From: Rhizobium sp. CB3090
GTDB taxonomy: Bacteria > Pseudomonadota > Alphaproteobacteria > Rhizobiales > Rhizobiaceae
Assembly (NCBI RefSeq): GCF_029714285.1
Contig: NZ_CP121662.1
Location: 3,158,001 to 3,222,000, forward strand
Length of the DNA: 64,000 bases
Reading direction: 5' to 3'
The notes beneath the pieces are model-generated. The model was not told the DNA's origin. It ran no database searches and saw only the letters and a list, made by a program, of their open reading frames with translations. Below, piece after piece: positions 49,896 through 60,372 of the stretch (positions within the stretch are counted from its first letter, which is position 1; every line of letters starts with the position of its first letter). A program made the translations under genes and the position numbers.

Positions 49896-52800
49896 TCAGG
49901 CCGATGTCGAGGATATCGGCGTCTGTACTTGCTTCTTCGTCGACCATCTGCTGTGCAGCTTGGCCAGCATCAGATAGATGATCGGCGTCGTGTAGAGCGT
50001 CAGCACCTGCGAGACGATCAGGCCGCCGACGATGGTGATGCCGAGGGGGCGGCGGAGTTCCGCGCCGGGGCCGGTGGCGATGATCAGCGGAATGGCGCCC
50101 ATCAGGGCGGCGAGCGTGGTCATCAGGATCGGGCGGAAGCGTTTCATGCAGGCTTCATAGATCGCCTCTTCCGATGGCAGACCGAGCATGCGTTCGCCCT
50201 GCAGCGCGAAATCCACCATCATGATGCCGTTCTTCTTGACGATGCCGATCAGGAGAATGATGCCGATGAAGGCAATGATCGTCAGTTCCGTGCCGCTGAT
50301 GACCAGCGCAAGCAGCGCGCCGAGACCGGCTGACGGCAATGTCGAGATGATCGTCAGCGGATGCGCCAGGCTCTCGTAGAGGATTCCGAGCACGATATAG
50401 ACCGTCAGGAGCGCTGCCAGGAGCAACAGAGGCTGGCTGCTCGTCGATTGCGTGATGCTGGCCGCATCCCCGGCAAAATCCGCATGCAGCGTATCCGGCA
50501 GGTGCATTTGCAACACCGCCTGCTGAATGGCATCGTTTGCTGCTTCCAGCTTCGTATTGAGCGCCAGATTGTAGGAGATGGTCACAGAGGGATATTGCCC
50601 TTGGTGATTGACCACCAGCGGCGCCAGGGTCCGATCGATAGACGCCACGGCACTGAGCGGAATCTGGATGCCGCCCGACGCCGGCACATAGAGCTTGGAG
50701 ATATCGTTGGGATCGCGGGCATAGCTGGGATCGGCCTCCAGCACGACACGATATTGATTGCGCTGGGTATAGATCGTCGAAACCTGCCGCTGCGCAAAAG
50801 CATTGTTGAGCGCCGCGTCGATCGACTGGATGCTGACGCCGAGCCGAGAGGCTTCACTGCGGTTGATATTGACCGTCGCCTGCAAGCCGTTCGGCTGCCG
50901 GTCGGTGGCGACGTCGGTCAGGCCCGGCAGCGTCTGCATGCGCGCGAGCACTTTAGGCGCCCAATCCACCAGCTCGTCGTAGTTCGCGCCCCAAAGCGTA
51001 AACTGATATTGCGACTGCGATTGGCGCCCGCCGGCGCGGATATCGCCCGGCGAAAACAGGAAGGTGCTGAGACCGGGAATGGCCATCAGTTGCTTGCGCA
51101 GCCGGTCTATCACCTCCGCGGTGGAAACACGTTCCGATTCCGGCTTCAGAGAAATGAACAATTGCCCGCGATTGATCGAGCTGGAAAAATTACCGCCGCC
51201 GACGGACGAGCCGACACCGGAGACGGCGGGATCCTTGGCAACCATATCGGCCGCCTGCTGCTGCAGCTTGACCATGGCGGGATAGGAAATATCCGTCGCC
51301 GCCTGCGTGCCGCCCTGGATGAAGCCCGTATCATCCTGCGGAATGAAGCCCTTCGGCACCTTGATGTAGAGATAGCCGGACATGATGACGCAAGCGAGAA
51401 TCACGAGGACGGAGAGCACGCGATGGTGCAGCACCGCCTTCAGCGTCCGGCCGTAGAAATCGATGATTGCGCCGAGCGTCCCTTCGACGATCCGGCCGAA
51501 TAAGCCCGGCCGAGCCTCCACGTCGCGCGCCCGCAGCCGATGGCCGCAAATCATCGGCGTCAGCGTCAAGGACACCAGGGTCGAGACGACGATGGTGAAG
51601 CCGAGCGTCAGCGAGAAAGTCTGGAAGAAGCGGCCGACGATGCCGCCCATGAAGAACAGGGGAATGAAGGCGGCAAGCAACGAGAGGCTGATCGAAACGA
51701 CCGTAAAGCCGATCTGTTTTGCGCCTTCGATTGCAGCCCGCATCGGCTTCATGCCGGTTTCGAGATTGGCATAGATGTTCTCGATCATTACGATGGCATC
51801 GTCGACGACGAAGCCGACGGAAACGGCGAGCGCCATCAGCGATAGATTGTCGATCGACAGCCCGAAGAGCCACATGGCAGCAAAGGTACCACAGAGCGAC
51901 AACGGCACGGTGACCCCGGCCGCGAAGGTGGTTGTGGCACGTCGCAGAAAGACGAAGACCACGGCCATGACCAGGCAAATCGTGGCAAGCAGCGTCCATT
52001 GCATATCGGTGACGCTGGCATGGATCGTCGTGGTGCGATCCGAGAGAACCGCGATGTGGACGCCGGACGGGATCAGGCGCTGCAGTTCCGGGATCAACGC
52101 CTTCACGCCATCGACAGTGGCGATGACATTGGCGTCCGCTGCTCTGGTGATGTTGAGTAGCACCGACGGCTTGCCGTCATACCAGGCATCCGAGCGGCTG
52201 TTGCGGACACCAGGCTCGACGGTGGCGATATCGGAAAGGCGTACGGCCGTGCCATCGCCGCCGTGCACGATGATCCGGCCATAATCCTCAGGGGTCCGCA
52301 GTTGACCATTCATGGAAATGGAGAAGGCGGCGCTGTTGCCGTCGATCGAGCCGATAGGACCGAGCACATTGGCATTGACGATCGCTGTGCGGATGCTGTC
52401 CAGCGACAGGCCCATGGCGGAGAGCCTGTCGGGATCGAGCCTGACGCGCACGGCCGGCTGGTCGGCGCCGCTGACGGTGACGCCGCCGACGCCGTCCACC
52501 TGCGAGATGCGCTGCACGACGACGGTATCGGCCGCGTCGTAGATGGCGCTCGGCGATACATTGTCCGATGTCAGCGCCAGGATCAGCACCGGCGCCGCCG
52601 CCGGGTTGATCTTGCGGAAGGAGGGCAAGGTCGGCAGATCGCCGGGCAGATCGGTTGCGGCCGCGTTCAGCGCTGCCTGCACGTCCTGCGCCGCGCCGTC
52701 GACACTGCGCGACAGATCGAACTGCGCGATGATGCTGCTCGATCCGAGCGAGCTGACCGAGGTCAACTGCGTGATGCCGGCGATGGTGCCGAGATGCCGC

Positions 52801-53003
52801 TCAAGAGGGGCTGCGACGCTTGCCGCCATGCTGGCTGGATCGGCGCCGGGGCGGCTGGCGGAAACGACGATCGTTGGCAGATCGACGGTCGGCAGGCTCG
52901 CCACCGGCAGGAAGCGGTAGGACACGATGCCGAGGATCATCAACCCGATCGCCAGAAGCGTCGTCCCGACAGGACGTTTGATGAACGGCTCTGAGAGGCT
53001 CAT
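49896..53003 (-). CDS. mdtC: RND efflux permease, MdtC-like
   Basis: RND permease of 1035 residues starting SLSEPFIKRPVGTTLLAIGLMILGIVSYRFLPVASLP. The proton-relay motif VGFVVDDAIVMIENIYANLE is near residue 400, and the GRFFQTFSLTLG and PIIYLML end helix are typical. With the permease encoded just upstream (53000-56119) it resembles the MdtB-MdtC heterotrimer. The ATG overlaps the stop of that gene (ATGA). The two permeases are clearly related but diverged. Confidence 0.93.
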   Translation of the reverse strand: MSLSEPFIKRPVGTTLLAIGLMILGIVSYRFLPVASLPTVDLPTIVVSASRPGADPASMAASVAAPLERHLGTIAGITQLTSVSSLGSSSIIAQFDLSRSVDGAAQDVQAALNAAATDLPGDLPTLPSFRKINPAAAPVLILALTSDNVSPSAIYDAADTVVVQRISQVDGVGGVTVSGADQPAVRVRLDPDRLSAMGLSLDSIRTAIVNANVLGPIGSIDGNSAAFSISMNGQLRTPEDYGRIIVHGGDGTAVRLSDIATVEPGVRNSRSDAWYDGKPSVLLNITRAADANVIATVDGVKALIPELQRLIPSGVHIAVLSDRTTTIHASVTDMQWTLLATICLVMAVVFVFLRRATTTFAAGVTVPLSLCGTFAAMWLFGLSIDNLSLMALAVSVGFVVDDAIVMIENIYANLETGMKPMRAAIEGAKQIGFTVVSISLSLLAAFIPLFFMGGIVGRFFQTFSLTLGFTIVVSTLVSLTLTPMICGHRLRARDVEARPGLFGRIVEGTLGAIIDFYGRTLKAVLHHRVLSVLVILACVIMSGYLYIKVPKGFIPQDDTGFIQGGTQAATDISYPAMVKLQQQAADMVAKDPAVSGVGSSVGGGNFSSSINRGQLFISLKPESERVSTAEVIDRLRKQLMAIPGLSTFLFSPGDIRAGGRQSQSQYQFTLWGANYDELVDWAPKVLARMQTLPGLTDVATDRQPNGLQATVNINRSEASRLGVSIQSIDAALNNAFAQRQVSTIYTQRNQYRVVLEADPSYARDPNDISKLYVPASGGIQIPLSAVASIDRTLAPLVVNHQGQYPSVTISYNLALNTKLEAANDAIQQAVLQMHLPDTLHADFAGDAASITQSTSSQPLLLLAALLTVYIVLGILYESLAHPLTIISTLPSAGLGALLALVISGTELTIIAFIGIILLIGIVKKNGIMMVDFALQGERMLGLPSEEAIYEACMKRFRPILMTTLAALMGAIPLIIATGPGAELRRPLGITIVGGLIVSQVLTLYTTPIIYLMLAKLHSRWSTKKQVQTPISSTSA

Positions 53004-56000
53004 GTCCCGCTACCCACGACTTCGTCCAGTTCCGGAGCCGGCGTGCCGGTCGGCCGTCCGACGATCCGGGCTCGCAGGCTTTCGAAAGCGAGATAGATCA
53101 CCGGCGTCGTATAGAGCGTCAGAAGCTGGGACAGTACCAGGCCGCCGATGATGGTGATGCCGAGCGGGATGCGCAGCTCCGCTCCAGTGCCCTGCGCCAA
53201 CGCCAGTGGCAGCGCACCGAAGAGGGCGGCGAGCGTCGTCATCATGATCGGACGGAAACGCAGGATCGAGGCTTTCAGGATCGCCTCGCGCGGCGCCAGC
53301 CCCTCCTTGCGCTCGGCCTCCAGCGCGAAGTCGATCATCATGATCGCGTTCTTCTTGACGATGCCCATCAGCAGCACGATGCCGATGAGCGCGATGATCG
53401 ACAGGTCCTGTCCGAACAGCATCAGTGCCAGCAGCGCGCCGACACCTGCCGACGGCAGGGTCGACAGGATCGTCACCGGATGCACGGCGCTCTCGTAAAG
53501 CAGGCCGAGGACGATATAAATCGTCACGACAGCCGCCAGAATCAGCCACGGCTCGCCGGCAAGCGACGAGGCGAATTCCTCGGCATCGCCGGAATAATTG
53601 CGCTGAATCGAACTTGGCATGCCGATATCGCGCTCCGCCGCCTGGATCTCGGTGACGGCCTCACTGAGGGACGCGCCCTTGGCGAGATCGAAACTGAGAG
53701 TCACGGCCGGAAACTGCTCGTCATGACTGATGACCAAGGGCGCCGTCATGAACGACGCCGTCGTAAAGGCGTTGAGCGGCACCTGCGTGTCGCCGGCGCC
53801 TGCCACATAGAGCTTGTCGAGCGATTTAGGGTCCGACTGATATTGCGGTGCAGCCTCGAGGATGACGCGATACTGATTGGCCTGACCATAAATGGTGGCG
53901 ATTTGGCGCTGGCCGAAAGCATCGTTCAGCGTGTCGCTGACGGCCTGCATTGAGACACCCAGTCGCGAGGCGGTTTCGCGGTCGACATTGACGAAGATGC
54001 GGCCGCCACCCATCTCGACCTCGGAGCCGACATCGATCAGCTTCGGGCTCTGCTGCAGCCGCTGCGCCAGTTTCTCCGCCCAATCCACCACGGTCGCGGT
54101 ATCCGTGCCGGTCAGCGTGTATTGATAGGGCGCGCGGCTGACGCGCGTGCTGATCGAGATGCCGCGCACGCTCTGGAAGGTGACGTGGATGCCGGGCAGA
54201 TCGGCGACTTCGCCACGCATGCGGTCGATGATGTCCGCCGCCGATGCCGTGCGTTGGCCCCTGGGCTTCAATATGAGGCTGAGATTGCCGGTGTTGGACG
54301 TCAGGTTGCTGGCGCTGGTGCCGACGACCGAGACGATACCGGTGACGTCAGGGTCTTTGCGCAGCCGCTCAGCCACAGCTTCCTGCGTCTGCTTCATCGC
54401 TTCGAAAGAGGTGGTGGGCTCCGTCTCGACGACGGCGGTGATGAGGCCGGTATCCTGCGGCGGCAGGAAGCCCTTGGGAATGACGATGTACAGCGCGATC
54501 GTGGCGGCAAGCGTCACCACCGTGATTAGTAGCATCAACGCACTTCGGTCCACCACCCAGACGAGGCTGCGGCGATAACCCTCGACCAGCCGCCCCATGC
54601 CGCGGTCGGTACCCGCCAACAAACCGCGGCGATGCTCCTTCGGCTTGCGCAGAATGCGGGCACACATCATCGGCGTCAAAGTCAGCGAGATCACCGCCGA
54701 CACCACCACGGCGATGGTCAGCGTCAGCGCGAACTCGCGGAACATGCGCCCGACGATGCCGGTCATGAACAGCAGTGGGATGAAGACGGCGATCAGCGAG
54801 AAGGTGAGCGAGATGATGGTGAAGCCGATCTCGCCGGCACCCTTCAGCGCCGCCTGCATCGGGCTCTCGCCCTCCTCGATATGGCGGGCGATATTCTCGA
54901 TCATCACGATGGCGTCGTCGACGACGAAGCCGGTGCCGATGGTGAGCGCCATCAGCGATAGATTGTCGAGGCTGAAGCCGGCGAACCACATGACGCCGAA
55001 GGTCGCGATCAGCGACAGCGGCAAGGCGACGCCGGCGATGAAGGTTGCCGTCACCGTCCGCAGGAACAGGAGGACGACCAGGATAACCAAGCCGATGCTG
55101 ACGACGAGCGTCCATTGCACGTCATGGATCGAAGCCCGGATCGTCTCGGTGCGGTCGTTGACGATGTCGAGCGAGATACCGGCCGGCAGCGCCTGTTTGA
55201 GCCGCGGAAGCTGCTTCTGCACGCCCTCGACCGTCTGAATGACATTGGCGCCCGGCTGGCGCATGATGTCGAGGATGACAGCCGGCTGGCCCTGATACCA
55301 GGCGCCCACACGGTTGTTCTCCAGCCCCTCGACGACGGTGGCGACGTCCTTCAACTGTACCGGCGCATTGTTGCGATAGGCGACGATGACGGATTTGTAG
55401 ATGTTGGGATCGACGATCTGGTCGTTGGCGGCAAGCGTGAAGCTCTGCTGAGTGCCGTCGAGCGCCCCTTTGGCGCCGGCAACGCTGGCATTGGTAATCG
55501 CGGTGCGCAGATCCTCCAGTGCCAGGCCATAGGAGGCAAGCCGCGGAAGGTCGGCCTGGATGCGGATCGCCGGCTTGACGCCGCCCTGAATGTTGACATC
55601 GCCGACCCCTGTGACTTCGCTCAGCCGCTGCGCCATCATCGTATCGGCGAAATCGCTGAGTTCGCGGATCGAATAGCTGTTGGAGCGCAATGCCAGCGTG
55701 ACGATCGGCGTATCGGCCGGGTTCACCTTCGAGTAGGTCGGCGGATAGGGCAGCGTGCGCGGCAATGTCGAACCGGCCGCATTGATCGCCGCCTGAACGT
55801 CCTGGGCCGCACCGTCGATATCACGGCCGAGATCGAACTGCAGGGTGATCTGGCTGATGCCGAAGGCGCTCGACGATGTCATCGACGCCAGCGATGGGAT
55901 CTGCCCGAGCGGCCTCTCCAGCGGCGCGGTCACCAATGCCGCCATCGTATCGGGATCGGCGCCCGGCAATTGCGTCGTCACCCGGATCGTCGGAAAATCC

Positions 56001-56119
56001 ACCTGCGGCAGCGGCGCCACCGGCAGGAAGAGATAGCCTAGAATGCCGCCCAGCAGCACCGCGACCCCGAGAAGCGAGGTGGCGACCGGCCTGGAGATGA
56101 AGAGCGACGAGACGTTCAT
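53000..56119 (-). CDS. mdtB: RND efflux permease, MdtB-like
   Basis: RND permease of 1039 residues starting NVSSLFISRPVATSLLGVAVLLGGILGYLFLPVAPLPQVDFPTIRV. The proton-relay aspartates lie in IGTGFVVDDAIVMIENIARHIEEG near residue 405. Its second half has FALEAERKEGLAPREAILKAS and a C-terminal PVIYLAFESLRARI. It follows the adaptor gene with an ATGA overlap and precedes the second permease with another, so the three proteins should be made together. Confidence 0.93.
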   Translation of the reverse strand: MNVSSLFISRPVATSLLGVAVLLGGILGYLFLPVAPLPQVDFPTIRVTTQLPGADPDTMAALVTAPLERPLGQIPSLASMTSSSAFGISQITLQFDLGRDIDGAAQDVQAAINAAGSTLPRTLPYPPTYSKVNPADTPIVTLALRSNSYSIRELSDFADTMMAQRLSEVTGVGDVNIQGGVKPAIRIQADLPRLASYGLALEDLRTAITNASVAGAKGALDGTQQSFTLAANDQIVDPNIYKSVIVAYRNNAPVQLKDVATVVEGLENNRVGAWYQGQPAVILDIMRQPGANVIQTVEGVQKQLPRLKQALPAGISLDIVNDRTETIRASIHDVQWTLVVSIGLVILVVLLFLRTVTATFIAGVALPLSLIATFGVMWFAGFSLDNLSLMALTIGTGFVVDDAIVMIENIARHIEEGESPMQAALKGAGEIGFTIISLTFSLIAVFIPLLFMTGIVGRMFREFALTLTIAVVVSAVISLTLTPMMCARILRKPKEHRRGLLAGTDRGMGRLVEGYRRSLVWVVDRSALMLLITVVTLAATIALYIVIPKGFLPPQDTGLITAVVETEPTTSFEAMKQTQEAVAERLRKDPDVTGIVSVVGTSASNLTSNTGNLSLILKPRGQRTASAADIIDRMRGEVADLPGIHVTFQSVRGISISTRVSRAPYQYTLTGTDTATVVDWAEKLAQRLQQSPKLIDVGSEVEMGGGRIFVNVDRETASRLGVSMQAVSDTLNDAFGQRQIATIYGQANQYRVILEAAPQYQSDPKSLDKLYVAGAGDTQVPLNAFTTASFMTAPLVISHDEQFPAVTLSFDLAKGASLSEAVTEIQAAERDIGMPSSIQRNYSGDAEEFASSLAGEPWLILAAVVTIYIVLGLLYESAVHPVTILSTLPSAGVGALLALMLFGQDLSIIALIGIVLLMGIVKKNAIMMIDFALEAERKEGLAPREAILKASILRFRPIMMTTLAALFGALPLALAQGTGAELRIPLGITIIGGLVLSQLLTLYTTPVIYLAFESLRARIVGRPTGTPAPELDEVVGSGT

Positions 56120-57636
56120 TGCTGTTGCGTCGACGTAGCGGGTGGATTGGTGGAAGCTGCATCGCCCCCGCCGGTATTGGCGTTGGAATTGGCGTCATTG
56201 CCGCGGGCACCATCCGCATTCTGCCTGCGGTGACCGCCGTTGCCGCCCCCACTACCGCCTTGGCCATTGTGCTGGCGATGCGGCCGCTGGCCATCGCTGG
56301 CCGCATTGCCATTAGGTTGAGCTTGATTGGGTTGAGCTCCGTTTTCGGCAACCGGCTGCCCATCAACCACGGGCGGCGTTGCCGCCGGCGCGGTTGCGCC
56401 GGCGCCTGCGGAAACCTGCACTTTCGAACCGTCCTGCAGCCGCGCAAAGCCCGTCGTCACCACCTTGTCGCCGGGCACTATGCCATCCGCGATGACAGCT
56501 TGCACATCATCCTGCTGACGCACCGTGACCGGCTTCATGGCAACGGTTTGATCCTGCCGGACGATATAGACGAAGGTACCGTTCGGCCCACGCTGCACGG
56601 CGGCCGTCGGAATGACCGTCACGCCCTTCAGCGTCTCGACCAGCAGGCGCGCGTTGACGAAAGCGCCGGGCCACAGCGCCAGCTTGTCGTTCGGGAAATT
56701 GGCCTTCAGCCTCACAGTGCCTGTGGTCGGATCGACCTGATTGTCGACCACCGCCAGCGTGCCGTTGTCGATCACCGTCTGACCGTTGCTTGCGATCGCC
56801 TGGACGAAAAGTGTCCCCGTCGCGCTCGCTGCGTTAACGCGAGCAAGCTGCTGCTGCGGGATGGAGAACAGGACAGAAATCGGCTTGATCTGCGACAGCG
56901 TCACGATGCCCGTCGCGTCCGACGCGCTGACGAGATTGCCGACATCGACATTGCGGATGCCGGTGCGCCCGTCGATCGGTGCCTTGATCGTCGTATAGTC
57001 GAGCGTCGCCTGCGCGCTTTCAATAGCTGCCTGATCGGACTGGATCGCCGCGGTATATTGCGCCACCTGGGATGTCGCGGTATCGACCTGCTGCTGGGTG
57101 CCGGAAGCGGTCGCCACCATGCGCTGAAAGCGCTCGAGATCGCGTTTCGCTCCGGCCAGCAACGCCTCGTCCTGCGCCTTCTTGCCAACGGCCTGATCGA
57201 GCTGAGCCTTGTAAACGGCGTCGTCGATGCGGGCGATGAGGTCGCCCTTCTTGATGTCCTGGCCTTCCTCGAAACCGATTTCGACGATCTTGCCACTGAC
57301 CTGGGCGCGCACTGTCACCGTGTTCAGCGCCTTCACCGAGCCGACGCCGTCAATGTAGACCGGCACGTCGGTCGATTTCGCATCCGCCGCCAGCACCGGA
57401 ACCGGGCCGGTGAATTGCGAAAGGCTGCCGCGCCGCCGTCCGCCGCCGCCTTGACCAAAACCTTGCCCCTGATTGCCACGGCGTTCACCTTGGGCCTGCT
57501 CACCGGGCGCGGCCGCGCTCTGATAGCCGAGCAGACGTTCGGCGCTGCCAAGCCAGCGATCACGCGTCACATAGGCGCCATAGGCCACGGCGCCAATCAC
57601 TGCTAGCGACATCAGGACCCGAAATGTCCGAGCCAT
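56116..57636 (-). CDS. mdtA: RND efflux periplasmic adaptor, MdtA-like
   Basis: Membrane-fusion protein of 506 residues, longer than typical MdtA (~415) because of a low-complexity Gly/Gln/Asn-rich region after residue 30 and a ~90-residue C-terminal tail rich in Asn, Gln, Gly and His (GQGGSGGGNGGHR). An N-terminal anchor helix spans about 4-20. The barrel-sandwich parts are VRAQVSGKIVEIGFEEGQDIKKGDLIARID and IKAPIDGRTGIRNVDVGNLV. The ATG at 57636 (MARTFRV) is chosen because GGAAGG lies seven bases upstream; two earlier starts exist. Confidence 0.9.
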   Translation of the reverse strand: MARTFRVLMSLAVIGAVAYGAYVTRDRWLGSAERLLGYQSAAAPGEQAQGERRGNQGQGFGQGGGGRRRGSLSQFTGPVPVLAADAKSTDVPVYIDGVGSVKALNTVTVRAQVSGKIVEIGFEEGQDIKKGDLIARIDDAVYKAQLDQAVGKKAQDEALLAGAKRDLERFQRMVATASGTQQQVDTATSQVAQYTAAIQSDQAAIESAQATLDYTTIKAPIDGRTGIRNVDVGNLVSASDATGIVTLSQIKPISVLFSIPQQQLARVNAASATGTLFVQAIASNGQTVIDNGTLAVVDNQVDPTTGTVRLKANFPNDKLALWPGAFVNARLLVETLKGVTVIPTAAVQRGPNGTFVYIVRQDQTVAMKPVTVRQQDDVQAVIADGIVPGDKVVTTGFARLQDGSKVQVSAGAGATAPAATPPVVDGQPVAENGAQPNQAQPNGNAASDGQRPHRQHNGQGGSGGGNGGHRRQNADGARGNDANSNANTGGGDAASTNPPATSTQQQ

Positions 57637-57998
57637 CAACATACCTTCCTTCACAGCTCCGGCTTCAATGATCTGCCAGTGCGATACAGGCGCGACTTTA
57701 GCTTGCAGCTCGCCGTTAAGGAATTTGGTATGGCCATTAAATTTTGTCCATTTTTGTGTGGCTTAGCGCAACAAACTGTTACATTGGACGAAAACCAGGG
57801 TTGTGGTTGTAAGTAAGGAAGCGGCAAAACACGTCCTCGCTGTCTTACAAACTCTGGGCAAAGCTTATGGTTCGAGCCGGCGCTCTTTCCGCCAGAGCTT
57901 CGCCGCCGGTGCCTTTCGCCAGAGGTGTGAGTGCCGATAAATGGGGTGTATCAGGCGGGCTGATCGTCCTGCAGCCGACAGGACCGCCGGGACGGGCC
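57637..57998. other. Intergenic region upstream of the mdtABC-like operon
   Basis: This 362-bp stretch has no supported gene. The part from 57720 to 57790 is AT-rich and should carry the promoter for the minus-strand efflux operon, but no convincing boxes were picked. The part near the amidase, about 57865-57990, is GC-rich with low-complexity reading frames on both strands and looks like a decayed intergenic repeat. Confidence 0.4.
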
Positions 57999-59162
57999 TC
58001 ACAGCCCTTCCAGCAGCTCCAGAAGCCCGCCGTCGCTGTTGCGGCGGCCAATGACTGACAGCCCTACCGGTCCGCCATCCATCTTGCCGGCCGGCATGGA
58101 AATCTGCGGCAGGCTGGCGTGGCCGGCGATGGAGAGGAGGCCAAGGGCCTGCTGGCGGTAGACTTCGAATATCTCCCGCGATGAATCCTTGTAGGGAGCG
58201 GGGCCAGGGGCGGTCGGGATGATCATCACCAGACCGCCGGCAAGGGCTGCGTCCATGGCTCCGGCAATCTCGCGGCGAGTGGAATCCACCCTAGCAAAGA
58301 TCTCATCGCTGACGGATCGGGCCGCGGCGAAACGCGAGGCGATATCCGGGCCGAGTTCGGCATCATGTGCCTTGACCCAGCCGCCCAGCGCTTTCCATGC
58401 ATCATAGCCCTGCCAGAAGCGATAGACCTCGGATCGTTCTTCCGGCCCGACGATCGGCAGCGGATCGGTAACGGTTTTGCCGAACCGCGACGCGATCTTT
58501 TCCGCCGCCGGCCGCAGCAAGGCGGCAAGCCCCGGATCGACGCCGGTCCAGATATCGGAAGGCAGCCAGGCGACCGAAAATTCCGCCTTGCCGGCAAGAC
58601 CGAGCGCACGGCCGACGCGAACCAGTGTTCCGGCATCGCGGGCGAACCAGCCGAGCGTATCGAAACCCGGCCCGAGCGGCACCACGCCGCCCATGTCGAT
58701 CGCCCCATGACTGGGTCGCATGCCGAAAATGCCGTTGAAGGAGGCCGGCAGCCGCACCGAGCCGCCCGTATCCGTTCCCAGCGCGAAATCCACGAGGCCG
58801 GCACCAACAGCCGAAGCCGAACCGGAGGAGGAGCCGCCGGGCACGCGATCGGGCGCAGCACTGTTCAGCGGCGTGCCATAATGCGTGTTGGTGCCCATCA
58901 GGCTGTAGGCAAACTCATCCATATGCGTCTTGCCGGCAAGCACCGCTCCCTCGGACAGCAGACGGGCGACGATGGGGGCATGCGCTGCCGCCGGGCCATG
59001 CGCACGCCGCCAGACCGGATTGCCATTGCCGGTGATCCGCCCTTCGACATCGATATTGTCCTTGGCGGCAAAGGTCAGCCCGGCCAGCGAGCCGCTATCC
59101 ACGGCGCGAACCGGCTGCGCGAAAAGCTCGATGAAGGCATTGGCGGTATCGATCAGGGGCAT
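57999..59162 (-). CDS. Amidase (amidase signature family)
   Basis: Amidase of 387 residues with the Ser-cisSer-Lys triad of the amidase signature family. The lysine is in LTFAAKDNIDVEG near residue 33, and the PGGSSSGSASAVGAGLVDFALGTDTGGSVRLPASFNGIFG stretch near 110-150 holds the two serines. It hydrolyses carboxylic amides. The sequence is close to indole-acetamide-hydrolase-like and AtzF-like amidases, which the sequence cannot separate. ATG 59162 gives the conventional N-terminus. It stands alone between the efflux operon and the DUF1612 gene. Confidence 0.92.
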   Translation of the reverse strand: MPLIDTANAFIELFAQPVRAVDSGSLAGLTFAAKDNIDVEGRITGNGNPVWRRAHGPAAAHAPIVARLLSEGAVLAGKTHMDEFAYSLMGTNTHYGTPLNSAAPDRVPGGSSSGSASAVGAGLVDFALGTDTGGSVRLPASFNGIFGMRPSHGAIDMGGVVPLGPGFDTLGWFARDAGTLVRVGRALGLAGKAEFSVAWLPSDIWTGVDPGLAALLRPAAEKIASRFGKTVTDPLPIVGPEERSEVYRFWQGYDAWKALGGWVKAHDAELGPDIASRFAAARSVSDEIFARVDSTRREIAGAMDAALAGGLVMIIPTAPGPAPYKDSSREIFEVYRQQALGLLSIAGHASLPQISMPAGKMDGGPVGLSVIGRRNSDGGLLELLEGL

Positions 59163-59259
59163 GAGTGCACTTCCGGGAAGATAGGAACACCAGGCTAGCC
59201 GCATTCCGCCGCGCGGACAACGGCGCCACCTTCAGATGAGCAATCTAGAGCTCACTGCA

Positions 59260-60372
59260 CTAAAGGATACCCCAGCCGCGATAACGCCCGCGTCCGGTCA
59301 TCTCGCGCACGCCGAGTTCGGCCACCAGATTGAGCGCACCGCGGGAGGTGACGCCGACATGGCGGGCAACCATGTTAGCGGAGACGATAGGCCGCGAAAG
59401 AACGATCTCGATGACGCCAGGCAGGCTGCTGTTCGACCGCCGATTCTTCAGCCGCCCCTCCATCTGTATCTTGGCGAGCGACAGGCGATCGAGCTCCTTC
59501 AGACCCGCTTCGGCCGATAGTGCCATGGCTTCGAGAAAAGCGGTCAGCCGCGTCATGCCGTCAGGCGAGCGGCGGCGCTCACGCTGGACGGACTTCAGGC
59601 CGGTATTGAGGCAGAAGAGGTGTGACGTGACCTTGCCGCGGCTGCGAAGATAGGCACTGACGAGCAGGCTGCCCAGCCAATGCTGCCGGCGCAGTGGCTC
59701 GATCCGCTCCCAGGCATCGAACAGCACGGCAGCACCGAAAGCCGGCGGCAGGAGATCGGCCTGATGGATGATGGCGCGCCAGGTCTCCAGTCGCTCGTTT
59801 TCGTCCCAATCCTGATCGCGGATCAGGCCGAGCGGGTCGTCCGCGGTCACGACCTTGGCGTCTGGAATCTTTCCATCCAGCACCTGGCCGGAGCGCGCGA
59901 TGATGGCATCGATCTCGGCAAAATCCATGCCGAAATCATCCTCGTCATCATCATCCTCTTCTGCGTCCGCCCTCTCGACGGAGATGGGGCGCGCAGTGGC
60001 GGTCTCCTCGGCATCGCCGACATCGCCGCGCAGGGCGGCAAGACCGGCCATTCCCAGCCCCCAGTCCGGCTCGGCGCTCCATAGCCGCCGCCGGGCGCGC
60101 AGAACGGCATGGGCGATGGTCAACTCATGTGTCGGCGCGCGGGCATCCACATGCGCATCATGCAGCACCAGATCCTCGACATGCACCAGTTCGCCGCCGA
60201 CCCAGAGCGCGCCGACCGCATCGAAAAAATGTCCGCGCTCGCGAAAACCGTTGCTCACCACATGCCGCAAGACCCGCTCATCCAGCCGCGCCAGCATATC
60301 CTCCGCCCTCGTCATCGCGGGCAGAAGCGTCGTCAGCGGCAGGGTGGCAAGATCATATCGCATTGGAATCAC
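59260..60372 (-). CDS. RHE_PE00001-family protein (DUF1612 with HTH)
   Basis: A 370-residue protein of the rhizobial RHE_PE00001 family: a DUF1612 region with an acidic linker (ADAEEDDDDEDDFG near residue 137) and a C-terminal helix-turn-helix (VSANMVARHVGVTSRGALNLVAELG). The family is named from a Rhizobium etli plasmid gene and is frequent on rhizobial plasmids; its role is unknown, though DNA binding is likely. It is divergent from the copper ATPase. No frameshift is seen. Confidence 0.83.
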   Translation of the reverse strand: MIPMRYDLATLPLTTLLPAMTRAEDMLARLDERVLRHVVSNGFRERGHFFDAVGALWVGGELVHVEDLVLHDAHVDARAPTHELTIAHAVLRARRRLWSAEPDWGLGMAGLAALRGDVGDAEETATARPISVERADAEEDDDDEDDFGMDFAEIDAIIARSGQVLDGKIPDAKVVTADDPLGLIRDQDWDENERLETWRAIIHQADLLPPAFGAAVLFDAWERIEPLRRQHWLGSLLVSAYLRSRGKVTSHLFCLNTGLKSVQRERRRSPDGMTRLTAFLEAMALSAEAGLKELDRLSLAKIQMEGRLKNRRSNSSLPGVIEIVLSRPIVSANMVARHVGVTSRGALNLVAELGVREMTGRGRYRGWGIL

